NCBI GenBank assembly: GCA_963781595.1
Contig: CAWAGG010000002.1
Span: 1-20,716 of the forward strand
DNA from: JBEDUK01 sp963781595
GTDB taxonomy: Bacteria; Actinomycetota; UBA4738
DNA: 20,716 nt
Direction: 5' to 3'
Positions 8,522 through 16,885 of the stretch are shown here, piece by piece. Numbering within the stretch: position 1 is the first letter of the stretch; each line of letters opens with the position of its first letter. The notes beneath the pieces were generated by a model. It was not told the DNA's origin, did no database searches, and was given only the letters and a program-made list of their open reading frames with translations. A program made the position numbers and the translations under genes.

Positions 8522-9170
8522 GGCGGGAACCGCCCGCCCTGCGCCGATTCGCCCGGGGCTCGGTGGCCCGGAGCGGGCCGTCGGCCGTCGGCTCCGTGGG
8601 GACCGCTCCGACCTCCCCGGGCACCTCGCTCGGGGAGGGCAGCAGTTGCTCCTGCTCCGGCCGGCTCGCTGTGACGTCCGGCGGCCGGAGGTCCGTCTGC
8701 GGCCCCCTTCGGACTCCCTCGGACGGCGCGGCCGCCCCGGCCACGGCGACGCCCGATCCGCGCCGCGCGGCCAATGCGGCGACGAGGCGGTGCCGCCGCG
8801 GACGGCGCCACCTGGTCCGGTCGGCTTCGAGCAGGCCGGCGAACGCGGCCAGCGCGAGCGAGATGCCGACGAGCACGTGCGCCGCGATGTGGTGCTCGCC
8901 GAAGTCGGGGCCCACGACCGAGCTGTTCGGCAGGCCCTGCACGATGGTGGCCACGCAGGCGGCCGTGAGCGCCGCGATGGAGCCGATCCACAGCCAGCTC
9001 GCCGCGAAGGCGAACGCCCACCGAGCCGCGACCACCGCGACGCCGATCACCAGGCCGAGCGTGCCGCCGAACAGCCAGGCGAGGGCGACGTAGCCGACGA
9101 CGCAGGCCGACTTGGCGACGGCCCCGCGTCCGGGCAGGCGCCGGGCCGACCGTCCGATCGCCGTGCTCAT
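8442..9170 (-). CDS. Four-TM membrane protein of unknown function downstream of aftD
   Basis: ATG at 9170 overlaps the aftD stop as ATGA, so translation is probably coupled. The 242-residue chain starts MSTAIGRSARRLPGRG, followed by about four hydrophobic segments (for example VVGYVALAWLFGGTLGLVIG and HVLVGISLALAAFAGLLEA) with a short loop QGLPNSSVVGPDFGEHHIAA. The second half is a Pro/Arg-rich, probably cytoplasmic tail. The last 80 bases overlap the end of the acyltransferase gene on the other strand and look like shadow sequence, so the true C-terminus may be earlier. I recognise no family. Being last in the AftD operon suggests a supporting role in arabinan assembly, which is inference. 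Confidence 0.62.
   Translation of the reverse strand: MSTAIGRSARRLPGRGAVAKSACVVGYVALAWLFGGTLGLVIGVAVVAARWAFAFAASWLWIGSIAALTAACVATIVQGLPNSSVVGPDFGEHHIAAHVLVGISLALAAFAGLLEADRTRWRRPRRHRLVAALAARRGSGVAVAGAAAPSEGVRRGPQTDLRPPDVTASRPEQEQLLPSPSEVPGEVGAVPTEPTADGPLRATEPRANRRRAGGSRPTGRGRPRRPPPSPPPTPGTEQPPRP
8520..8540. terminator. Perfect 8-bp hairpin at the end of the acyltransferase gene
   Basis: AGGGCGGG (8520-8527) and CCCGCCCT (8533-8540) form a perfect stem around AACCG, beginning inside the TAG stop of the acyltransferase gene. There is no T-run. Its place between convergent transcripts suits a bidirectional terminator, although it lies within the end of the minus-strand membrane gene. Confidence 0.42.
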
Positions 9171-12100
9171 CGCCGCCACCGCCGTCGCCGAACGCCCTCC
9201 ACCGCCACCAGCGCCACCGAAACCACCAGCGCGGCCGCGCTCACGACGATCGCCGTTCGGTACCGGGCCTGTGGCCGGTAGTCGACGAGCACGTGGTACG
9301 AGCCGGTCCGCGAGACGAACCACCCGGCCGAGTACCCGTCCACGAGGATCGGCGCCCCCAGGTCCGTCTCCCCGATCGACGCCTGCCAGCCGCTCGCCAT
9401 GTTCTGCCCGACCGACAGGTAGTACGGAGCGTTCGCGTGCCCGACGGCGACGTCGAGCCCGCCGTCGGGAAGGATCGTGGTCGCGATCGTCGGAGGCGGC
9501 TGGTCGGTGGTCGACGGCTGGTCCTTGCCCACCGTCCTCAACGCGAGCGACTGGGCCAGCAGGGGGCTCCCCGCCTCGAGCAGGTGCTCGCCCGCCGGCA
9601 GGACGGCGACGTCGCCGGAGCACGTCGCGAGGGGCAGGTCCTCCCCCGACAACAGGTCGTGCTGTGTCCCGTCCAGCCGAATGCCGTGCTGCACCCCGTC
9701 GATCGTGAAGCCGGTGCCCCGGTAGCAGGGCAGCTGCTGCTTGCCCGAGAACGAGAGGGGCTGCACGCCCGGGATGTGGACCTCGGTGATCGCGGCCGGC
9801 CGCGGCTTCGACTCGTTCACCCGGAACACCGAGTCGATCGCGATCGTGACGCTCGACGTGGTGCGGGGGGGAACGACAGCGTCAGGTCGGGATGGAGCAG
9901 GTCGGGCAGGGTCCCGGAGACCGACGAGCCGTCCGAGAACGTGGCCGTGACGCCCGTGATGGGCGAACGGCCCTTCGACAGATCCGTGCTGACGACGACC
10001 TTGTCGATCGTCCGGGGGTGGAACGACACGGTGAGGCTCTGGCCGGGGCCCCCCGAGGGGACCCACTCGGTCTTCGCGTCGCCGTCGAACGCCATGCTGC
10101 CCCGGTTGGCCGGGAACCCGAAGAGTCGGCTGGACGACTCCACGTTGACGCTCGACGACCCCAGGAGCAGGCGGTCGATCTCCCGATCGGGCGCCGACTG
10201 GTCGAGCGCGGCGGTCCCCGAGATCGCGAACGAGCGCGTGTCGGGCACCTCGAACCGCCGCCGGACGGTCAGCTCCTGGTCGACGTCGTCGGTCGGGCCC
10301 GTTCGCTGGCGTTCGAACAGGTACGTGATCGGCGACGAGCTCAGGGCGTCCGCGCCGCCGGAAAGCGAGCGCGCAGCGTCGAACAGGTCGGTGGGCAGGC
10401 GGATGATCTCCGCCGGGTCCAGCCCCGGGATCGCGATGTCGGCGATCCCCACCGCGTTCGTCGTGTCGAGCCCCTGCGTCACCGACAGGATCCGTAGGCG
10501 GATCCAGGACGCGGTTCGCTTCGAGAACGAGATTTGCTTCGCGTCGCCGGGTTCGAGCGTTGCCGTCACGGAGCTGCCGTTCGAGAACTCCAGACGGACG
10601 TCGCGAACCTGCCGGCCGAGTCCCGCCTTGGGCAGCGTCACGATGACGTGCGAGAGCGTCTGCGCCGAGCGGAACTCGGCCTTCACCCACGACCCCCTAG
10701 GATCGACCCCCTCGCCGGTCTGCCAGACGGTCCGGTGGTCGCCGTCGAACGCGTTGGACGGCCGGAACTCCGGGGACACGTTCGACGACCCGTCGTCGGA
10801 CGAGGTGACCGACCGGAGGCCCGGGTACTCGGCCACCGACTGCGTGGAGGACCGGTCGCCGAACAGGTCGTATCCGGTCCTGCGGCCGCGCAGCGTCTGT
10901 CCCGCGGGCAGGGTAGCCGAGTGCGAACCCGACGGCGTCGTGAACGACCACACCGCCCGCCGGTTGCTGTCCGTCACCACGAACGCCGGAGCGGACCGCG
11001 TCATGACGGCGGCCAGCCCCCCGGCGCCGAGCGATCCCGAGTACAGCAGCGGCGGACCTCCGTCGAGCAACCCGGCCCGGGCGGCCTCCGCGACGCCGAA
11101 GCCGTCCCCGGACACGACGACCGGGTCGCCGGCCTCGGCCCGGACGAACGCCTCGGGGTGGGCGACCGTGAGCACCTCGACCGGTGCCAGCGACTCCTCG
11201 TCCACCGACTGGGCGTCCTCGTCCCTGGTCGAGCCGGTGACGTTCTCACCCGGGACCCCGAACGTGGCGTACGTCGTGAGATCGGGGTCGCCCTTGAGGG
11301 CCTGCATGGCGATCGGCCGGGCCGTGTGGCTTCGCCTCCAGTCCAGGTCGTTCTGCAGAACGACGTCGCGGACCCCGAGATAGCGAAACAGCTGCGACTC
11401 GCCGTCGGCCGGGAGCCCCTCGAAGTAGGGCTGCTCGGCGGCCGCGACCAGGTTCGAACCGAACCGCTGGCCGACCGGCAGGCGGATGGGGTCGACGTGC
11501 GACAGGTCGCCGGGCGATGCCGCCGCGACGCCCTCCTTCAGCGCGCCCCACCGGTAGATGGCCGAGCCGGTGGCCGGGGCGAAGAACGCCCGGGTCCGGA
11601 CGTCGCGCCCGGCGAGCACCGTGAGCGCCTTCGCCCAGTACTTCGGGATCGGGCCGGTGGACCGGCTCTTCGCGTACAGGTGACCGGTCCACAGCGGATA
11701 CGAGTTCGCGCCGATGACCAGCACGACCGCGGCGACGGCCCCCGCCCTCGCCCAGCCCGGGCGTGGGGCGGTTCGAAGGCGGGTCAGCACAGCTCCCACA
11801 CCGACCCCAGCGAGCACCGCGATGCTCAGGTTGAGCCCGGAGGCGAACTTGTACGTCGTCCGAAGACCCGCGGCGCCCGGAACGTTCCGGTACGCGTCGA
11901 GCAGCAGCCGGCCGAACGGCGTCGGGGAGTGGACCGGGAACACCCCAGCCGTGACGAACACCCCCAGGATCATCAGGAACAGGAAGAACAGCCGGTGCCG
12001 CCAACGGGTGAGCCAGGCGGCCGTCAGTGCTCCGATCGGGACGGCGAACCCGGTGATCACCAGCAACCAGTTCGTGGCGAACGGCCGCACGGTGGGGACC

Positions 12101-13008
12101 CACGGCCCGAACTGGTCGCCCCCGTAGAACATCCAGAACCCCAGCCCGCGGATGGTCTCCGACGCGCTCGAGCTCGCGTTGATGATGCTCGGCTGTTCCG
12201 AATAGACGAGCGCGTTCGAGACCTCGCTCGACGTCAGCAGCACCAGCCACCAGGCGTTCAGGGCGACGGTGAACACGAGCGCGAGGGCGGCGAACCGAAT
12301 GCCCCGCCACACGTGCACGCCCCGTTGCACGAACGTCACCCACGCAATCAGGAGCGCGGCGACGATGAGGGCGTCGATCTGAGGGGCGCCGTTCCCGCCC
12401 CCCATGAGGAGGGTGAGCAGACCGAACAGGGCTGGCCACGCCAGGCCCTTGCGGCCCAACCCCACCAGGGTCACCAGGAGCAGCGTCGGCAGCAGGACGT
12501 ACGGGAGGAACGGCCCGGTGAACGGCAGCCCGTACCCGAACGTGTACGGCGAGAGCATGTAGACGAGGCCCGCGGCCAGTGGAGCGGCCACGGTTCGCCG
12601 CCCGATCAGACGGTCGACCAGCAGCGCGGTTCCGGCGCAGCCGGCGAACAGCAGGAGCCCGTGCCACAGGCGCTCGGCCACCCACGGCGACGCCCCGGCC
12701 GTCCGGATGAGCCACACGACGACCCCCATCGGGAACGCGATCGCGTCGTGCTGCTCGTGGCCGAGGTACGGACTGCCGTGCCACAGCACGAATGCCTTCG
12801 CGAGGTACGCGCCGGGGTTCAGCCACAGGGGGTCGCGGGTGTCGAACGCGTACCGGCCGGGGAGCGACAGGAACGGCAGCGCGAACATCGCCACCGCGAG
12901 GAGGACCCACATGATCCGGCGGGCCTGCACGGCGGCCGGGGCGCGCTCGGCGCGCTCCCGGGCGCGGACACGGGGCGCCGCGACGACGGACTCGGTGCCC
13001 GCGCTCAT
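9167..13008 (-). CDS. aftD: Alpha-(1->3)-arabinofuranosyltransferase, AftD-like (one frame break)
   Basis: This GT-C enzyme of about 1280 residues would add arabinofuranose from a decaprenyl-phosphate donor to arabinan at the outer face of the membrane. A cytoplasmic tail precedes a first helix; then the periplasmic loop RYAFDTRDPLWLNPGAYLAK carries acidic residues near 56-59, where GT-C enzymes keep catalytic Asp/Glu. Some ten further helices follow to about residue 430. A large extracellular part has two discoidin-like, probably carbohydrate-binding, modules marked by SNAFDGDHRTVWQTG and SMAFDGDAKTEWVPS. It ends in a C-terminal helix and basic tail. Length and plan fit AftD (DUF3367). The frame breaks at the G7 run 9865-9871; on the minus strand LTLSFPP continues as RTTSSVTIAIDSVF. 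ATG 13008 overlaps the upstream acyltransferase stop (ATGA), and its own stop overlaps the next gene. The family is confident; linkage specificity is inferred. Confidence 0.87.
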
Positions 13009-13604
13009 GGCAGCGTCCGCACGACCTTCGCCGGGTTCCCGGCCACCAGCACGCAGGGCGGGACGTCGCTCGTGACGACGGACCCGTAGGCGATCACCGA
13101 GTTCTCGCCGACGCGGACGCCGGGGAGGATGGCCGCACCGCGCGCCACCCAGACGTTGCGTTCCAGGACGATGGGCGCCACGCGCACAGGCGCGTCCGGA
13201 TTGGTCCGTCGATCGAACCCCAGGCTGTGCATGTCGGAGTCGATCAGGTGGGCCTGCCCGATGATGCAGTCCGGGCCGATCTCGACCCGGTCCTCGGCCT
13301 GGATGTCGGCGCCGTTCAGGCGGGCGTTCTCGCCGACGTCGATCGTGGCGCGGGTCGACCGCGTGACCAGCCGGGTGTGGCGGCCGACGCCGAACGCGAA
13401 CAGGTTGGCCCATTCGCCGATCCGGATCCGGCCGGGGCCCTTGACGACCAACCGGTGGTTGGCGACGACGCCCCGGCCGACTAGAAACCGGTCACCCAGC
13501 GCGGTGCGGTAGGCGGCGAGGACGGTCGCCGACAGGGCTCGCAGTGCGGCGAGCCGAACCGGATCGAGGTCCTGGAGGTCGTGGGAGAGGGCGCTTCGGA
13601 CCAT
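13005..13604 (-). CDS. Left-handed beta-helix (hexapeptide) acyltransferase
   Basis: This 199-residue protein has irregular N-terminal residues and then hexapeptide repeats (GRIRIGEWANLFAFGVG, RVEIGPDCIIGQAHLIDSD) ending in the usual VIAYGSVVTSDVPPCVLVAG cap and NPAKVVRTLP tail. It belongs to the trimeric LbH acetyltransferases (WcaF/maltose O-acetyltransferase type), where a His takes the proton from the acceptor hydroxyl; DSDMHSL is the likely catalytic segment. It would O-acetylate a sugar in the cytoplasm using acetyl-CoA. It is first in the operon with aftD, with an ATGA overlap. The start is ATG 13604, only eight bases after a -10-like hexamer and without an SD sequence, suggesting a leaderless mRNA. 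The sugar acceptor is unknown. Confidence 0.85.
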   Translation of the reverse strand: MVRSALSHDLQDLDPVRLAALRALSATVLAAYRTALGDRFLVGRGVVANHRLVVKGPGRIRIGEWANLFAFGVGRHTRLVTRSTRATIDVGENARLNGADIQAEDRVEIGPDCIIGQAHLIDSDMHSLGFDRRTNPDAPVRVAPIVLERNVWVARGAAILPGVRVGENSVIAYGSVVTSDVPPCVLVAGNPAKVVRTLP

Positions 13605-13608
13605 GCTC

Positions 13609-13642
13609 GAATAGTCTGGCGACCCCTCGCTTCGATTGGCAA
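13609..13642 (-). promoter_or_regulatory. Promoter-like element upstream of the hexapeptide acyltransferase/aftD operon
   Basis: On the minus strand TTGCCA (13642-13637) is followed after 18 bases by CAGACTATTC (13618-13609). TTGCCA differs from TTGACA by one base, and CAGACT fits a weak -10. The ATG lies eight bases after CAGACT. An almost identical element with the same spacing precedes the SGNH esterase at 14614, which supports it being real. Confidence 0.5.
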
Positions 13643-13672
13643 GGAATGGGCCGTCGGGCAGTTCGTCTCCGC

Positions 13673-14614
13673 CTACGACAGGAGCGCCGTCCAGAACCGG
13701 GCGAGCTTGTTGTGTCCCTGCCGGTTGGGGTGCAGCGCGCCGGCGTAGTCGGTCGAGGTGTTCAACACATGCGATGGGTCAACGTAGATGTCCCCATGCG
13801 CGACGGCCCGGCGATGCAGCGTGCGGTTCCACCTGGCCCTGACCGAGTCCTTGACCGTCAGCACTGGCAGGATCGCCGAGACGTAGACGGGGACGGAGAG
13901 GGTGTCGAGTGCGGACAGGATCCGGTCGACGCCGTGGGCGAACCGCATCCGATCCGGGTTGCATCCCTCGGCGTCCACGCCGGGGGCCATGTCGTTCGTG
14001 CCGAACGCGACGATGACCGCACGGGTCGGGTGCTGGCCGAGCACACGACTCGTGTGGCTCTCACCCCAGCACGCAGCGCTCGCCCCGGCCGACCCCACGT
14101 TGGCGACTCGTGTCCGGAGTGGATGGGCGATCTGGTCGGCCCAGCCGCCGGTGAGGCCGTCGCCGCCACCCGTCAAGCGGCCCGCGGCGATCGAGTCGCC
14201 ATAGACGACGGTCAGCGGCAGGGAGCCCGCGTTCACTCTCCTGCCTCCACCGTAGGACCACGACAGGATGTCGAGCTCCCCCTTGGTGGCCAGCAGCGTG
14301 AAGCGCTGGGGTCCGGCCGGGAGATCCCATGCCAATCGCTCGTGCTGGTTGCCCGGGCGCCCGAGCGTCACGCGGAGGCCCGATCCCTTGTCGTTGACGA
14401 AGACGGTCAGCGTCGACCCGTTGCCGGCGAAGGTCGCATCAATCTCAGGCGCGTTGACGTAGAAGGAGAAGGAGTGTCCCTGGCGCAGGACACGGGCGGC
14501 TCGCGCGGAGGCTGAAGCCGACGCGACCGGCAGGCAGACGGCGAGGACCAGGGCCGCGATGCAGGTCGCGCTCGAGGGTCCCCGCCTCGTCGCCGGCGAC
14601 GACCGCGTCGTCAT
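13673..14614 (-). CDS. Secreted SGNH/GDSL-type esterase with a single N-terminal beta domain
   Basis: A signal peptide (basic MTTRSSPATRRG, then a hydrophobic core ending near ASASASARA) leads into a beta-rich domain at residues about 45-125 and an SGNH hydrolase domain. Block I is VVYGDSIAAG with Ser141, block III is AFGTNDMAP with Asn207, and the His block is GALHPNRQGH with His295. The residue three before His is Gly292 where the family usually has Asp, so a Ser-His dyad or another acid (Asp289) may act. The layout recalls family CE2 esterases, which deacetylate polysaccharides. I chose ATG 14614 because it gives a proper signal peptide; the frame is open to ATG 14704, but that would leave little promoter room for the divergent gene. 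Like the downstream operon it has a TTGCCR/CAGACT element. It is probably extracellular; its substrate is unknown. Confidence 0.8.
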   Translation of the reverse strand: MTTRSSPATRRGPSSATCIAALVLAVCLPVASASASARAARVLRQGHSFSFYVNAPEIDATFAGNGSTLTVFVNDKGSGLRVTLGRPGNQHERLAWDLPAGPQRFTLLATKGELDILSWSYGGGRRVNAGSLPLTVVYGDSIAAGRLTGGGDGLTGGWADQIAHPLRTRVANVGSAGASAACWGESHTSRVLGQHPTRAVIVAFGTNDMAPGVDAEGCNPDRMRFAHGVDRILSALDTLSVPVYVSAILPVLTVKDSVRARWNRTLHRRAVAHGDIYVDPSHVLNTSTDYAGALHPNRQGHNKLARFWTALLS

Positions 14615-14649
14615 GGGGCCCGTTGAAGGGCGAGGGAGCGATCGTCCAT
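14611..14649 (-). CDS. Possible leaderless 12-codon upstream ORF (or true N-terminus) of the SGNH esterase
   Basis: ATG 14649 lies nine bases after the CAGACT -10-like hexamer and opens MDDRSLALQRAP, ending in a TGA that overlaps the esterase ATG as ATGA. It could be a leaderless leader peptide coupling translation into the esterase. Alternatively, one base may be missing in the C4 run just before 14614, and these residues are then the real N-terminus. The sequence alone cannot decide. Confidence 0.3.
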   Translation of the reverse strand: MDDRSLALQRAP

Positions 14650-14654
14650 CGTCG

Positions 14655-14688
14655 GAACAGTCTGACGAGCGACCGCTCCCCACGGCAA
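14655..14688 (-). promoter_or_regulatory. Promoter-like element upstream of the SGNH esterase, twin of the one at 13609-13642
   Basis: On the minus strand TTGCCG (14688-14683) is followed after 18 bases by CAGACTGTTC (14664-14655). Counting the flanking CC, 16 of 18 fixed positions match the twin element, with identical spacing. This points to one sigma factor or regulator driving both transcription units. Confidence 0.5.
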
Positions 14689-14708
14689 GGACGTCATGGG
14701 TCATCCGC

Positions 14709-14714
14709 TAAGGT
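14709..14714 (+). promoter_or_regulatory. Candidate -10 element (TAAGGT) for a leaderless methyltransferase mRNA
   Basis: TAAGGT fits TANNNT and ends nine bases before ATG 14724, placing the likely transcription start at or next to the start codon. No SD sequence and no good -35 hexamer are visible. Confidence 0.33.
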
Positions 14715-14723
14715 CCGGTCGTG

Positions 14724-15506
14724 ATGCGAGGGGAGAGGAATCTGGCCGTGGCTGATTCATCTCCCCGGCGGATGCCGAGGACGAGGGCGGTGGATCGCAT
14801 CGCCTACCTGACGGGCCTCGCGGCCGGGCGTTCGGTGATCCACGTCGGGTTCGCCGGCGAGACTCGCGCGACGATCGAGGACCTCCGGAACAACCCGCTG
14901 TGGCTGCACGGTTCGCTCGCCGAGGTGGCGACGCGGCTCGTCGGGCTCGACATGGACGGCCCCGGGGTCGAGCGAGCCCGTGCGGCCGGGTTCGAGGCGC
15001 ACGCGGCCGACGCGGCCGACGCCGCCGGGCTGACCTCGCTGGGGCTGGAGCCGGCCGACCTGGTGATCGCGGGCGAGGTGATCGAGCACGTCGAACGGCC
15101 CGGCGATCTGCTCGACGCGCTGCATCTGCTGGTGGCCGCCCGCGGACGGCTGGCGGTGACGACCCCCAACGCCGCGTCGCTCCTCAACCCTCTGGCCGCG
15201 GCGGCGCGCTACGAGCTGATCAACCCCGACCACGTCTCGTTCTACTCGTGGTACACGCTGGGCAACGTCATGGAACGCCACGGGTGGCGGGTCCGGCGGT
15301 TCCTCACCTACCACTTCCCGCTCGCGGACGAGGCGTGGACCGGGGCCGGCGCGGCCGCCGCCGGCCGGGTGCTGGCCCGTGTGCAGACCGGGCTGTCCCG
15401 GTGGTGGCCGTACCTCGACTTCGGGCTGATCGCGGTCGCCGAACGGTCTCCGAGCATTCCTCCCGGACCCCTCCCGGCGGGCGAGGTCGCTCCGGCGGCG
15501 GAGTAG
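14724..15506 (+). CDS. SAM-dependent class I methyltransferase
   Basis: This 260-residue protein has a Rossmann-type methyltransferase core. Motif I is SVIHVGFAGE, the acidic strand end is VGLDMDGPGVERAR, and LVIAGEVIEHVERPGDLLDA holds the motif IV region. LAVTTPNAASLLNPL follows, then a C-terminal half with PDHVSFYSWYTLGNVMERHG, typical of Methyltransf_11/23-type enzymes acting on sugars or small molecules. I prefer ATG 14724 over the adjoining GTG 14721 because it sits nine bases after a TAAGGT hexamer. It opens a + strand unit with the two SGNH esterases (14 bases to the next start) and diverges from the SGNH esterase at 14614. It would act in the cytoplasm; its substrate is unknown, probably an envelope sugar judging by the context. 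Confidence 0.83.
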   Translation: MRGERNLAVADSSPRRMPRTRAVDRIAYLTGLAAGRSVIHVGFAGETRATIEDLRNNPLWLHGSLAEVATRLVGLDMDGPGVERARAAGFEAHAADAADAAGLTSLGLEPADLVIAGEVIEHVERPGDLLDALHLLVAARGRLAVTTPNAASLLNPLAAAARYELINPDHVSFYSWYTLGNVMERHGWRVRRFLTYHFPLADEAWTGAGAAAAGRVLARVQTGLSRWWPYLDFGLIAVAERSPSIPPGPLPAGEVAPAAE

Positions 15507-15509
15507 ACT
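15504..15509 (+). promoter_or_regulatory. Weak internal -10-like element (TAGACT) overlapping the methyltransferase stop
   Basis: TAGACT fits TANNNT and ends eleven bases before ATG 15521, which has no clear SD sequence. It may give the esterase genes their own transcript. There is no -35 match, and the hexamer overlaps a stop codon by necessity, so chance is quite possible. Confidence 0.2.
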
Positions 15510-15520
15510 CGGACGGCCCC

Positions 15521-16885
15521 ATGCGCCCGACCACCTGGACCGCCTCGCGTTCGCGCCCGTGGCCGGGGCGTCTGGTTCGTCCGGGCGCCGCGATCCTCGG
15601 TGTCGCATGCCTGGTGCTGGGGCTCGCGTCCGCCGCGGGGGCAGCCCCGGCTCCTGTCGTGGCCGACGCCTCCTCGGCCGCGTTCACATATACGGGCGCC
15701 TGGAACGGTGGAGCCTTCGGCGTATACCTCGCGCCGTCCGGAACCGCCGCCGTCCGGATCCGGAACACTCCCATGCTCCAGGTCAAGGTCTGGGCGATCG
15801 GACAGTCGTTCTCCGTCTCGATCGACGGCCGTCCGGCCTCGTCGTACGAGGCCGACACCTGCAAGTGCTTCGAGACGATGGGCATCGCGTCCGGACTCAA
15901 CCCCTATCCGCACAACGTGCTGCTCACGAACAGGAACACGACCACGCCGTTCGCGATCCGGTCCTGGGTGGCTGCGCCCGGCGGGGTCTTCGCCCAGTAC
16001 GACTGGAACTATCCGGGCCCGGGGAGCATCGCCCGGGGAAAGCAATACTCATTCGATGTTCGGAACGCTGCCGCGGTGTCCCTGCGGTACACGGCCACCG
16101 GGGTCTCGTTCCGCGTCAACATGGACGACCGATGGGCGGGGACGACCTTCACCACGCGGACGGGCGGGGCCACCCGACACGTGGTCATCGCCTGGGGTCT
16201 CACCCCCGGGCTGGTGAAGCTGACGATCACGCCGACGAACGGCCCGTTCCATCTCCTGTCGATCGATGCGCTCCAGGCTGCCGGGAAGGGGAAGGCGCTC
16301 GTGGTGTCGACGGCCGATGCCGCGGCCAGTCCGCTCCTCTCGGTCTACGGCGACTCGCTGGCTGCGGGTCAGCACACCCTGGGTATCGACGACCGTTCCG
16401 ACGGCTACGGGAACCGACTGGCCACGATCCTGGGAACGCGGCTCCTCAGTAGGGGTGTGGGTGCGGCCGGCGCGGTGTGCTACGGCGCGAACCACGTCAA
16501 CTCGGTGATCGGGCAGCGTCCCGATGTCGTGGTCGTGGACTACGGGCTGGTGGACATGGTGGGCCAGCCGTACACCGACTGCCCGGCCCCCACCATCGCC
16601 CAGTTCGAGGCGGCAATGGACCGGATGCTCGACTCGTTCCAGCAGGCACTCCCCGACGCGCGCATCGTGGTGCTCGCGATCCTCCCCACGACGCGGCCGG
16701 GTGTGACGCAGTCGGAGCGGGCGCAGTGGAACGCGGTCCTGCAGCGCGCCGCGTCCGGGCGAGGCATCTCGTTCGTCGATCCGAGCGCGTCGCTCGACAT
16801 GGCCACCGACTACAGCGACCCGCTCCATCCGAACAACCGGGGTCACGAGATCGTCGCGGAGGCCCTCGCCGATGCGCTCTCCTGA
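15521..16885 (+). CDS. Secreted SGNH esterase with doubled N-terminal beta domain and altered block III
   Basis: The 454-residue protein has a signal peptide (Arg-rich n-region, hydrophobic residues about 22-40, AAGAAPA cleavage area). Two related beta domains follow at about 52-150 and 172-255, then an SGNH domain. Block I is SVYGDSLAAG with Ser279, and the His block is SDPLHPNNRGH with Asp433 and His436. Block III, GTND in the paralogues, reads GLVD at 342-345, so the Asn that helps form the oxyanion hole is Val. This may lower or change activity. The frame is open far upstream, but ATG 15521 gives a proper signal peptide and no overlap with the methyltransferase. The following paralogue overlaps its end by 14 bases. 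It is probably an extracellular deacylase of envelope glycans, or a non-catalytic relative. Confidence 0.8.
   Translation: MRPTTWTASRSRPWPGRLVRPGAAILGVACLVLGLASAAGAAPAPVVADASSAAFTYTGAWNGGAFGVYLAPSGTAAVRIRNTPMLQVKVWAIGQSFSVSIDGRPASSYEADTCKCFETMGIASGLNPYPHNVLLTNRNTTTPFAIRSWVAAPGGVFAQYDWNYPGPGSIARGKQYSFDVRNAAAVSLRYTATGVSFRVNMDDRWAGTTFTTRTGGATRHVVIAWGLTPGLVKLTITPTNGPFHLLSIDALQAAGKGKALVVSTADAAASPLLSVYGDSLAAGQHTLGIDDRSDGYGNRLATILGTRLLSRGVGAAGAVCYGANHVNSVIGQRPDVVVVDYGLVDMVGQPYTDCPAPTIAQFEAAMDRMLDSFQQALPDARIVVLAILPTTRPGVTQSERAQWNAVLQRAASGRGISFVDPSASLDMATDYSDPLHPNNRGHEIVAEALADALS

Noticed and set aside
10534..13089. Very long open frame on the + strand opposite aftD (about 850 codons), and another at 9293-11383
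   Set aside because: Their translations are Arg/Pro/Gly/Asp-rich with no helices, motifs or RBS. They arise from GC-rich third positions of the well-supported aftD gene on the other strand.
14900..15520. In-frame upstream extension of the first tandem SGNH esterase
   Set aside because: The added residues are Arg/Gly-rich shadow of the methyltransferase gene. ATG 15521 gives a proper signal peptide and no overlap.
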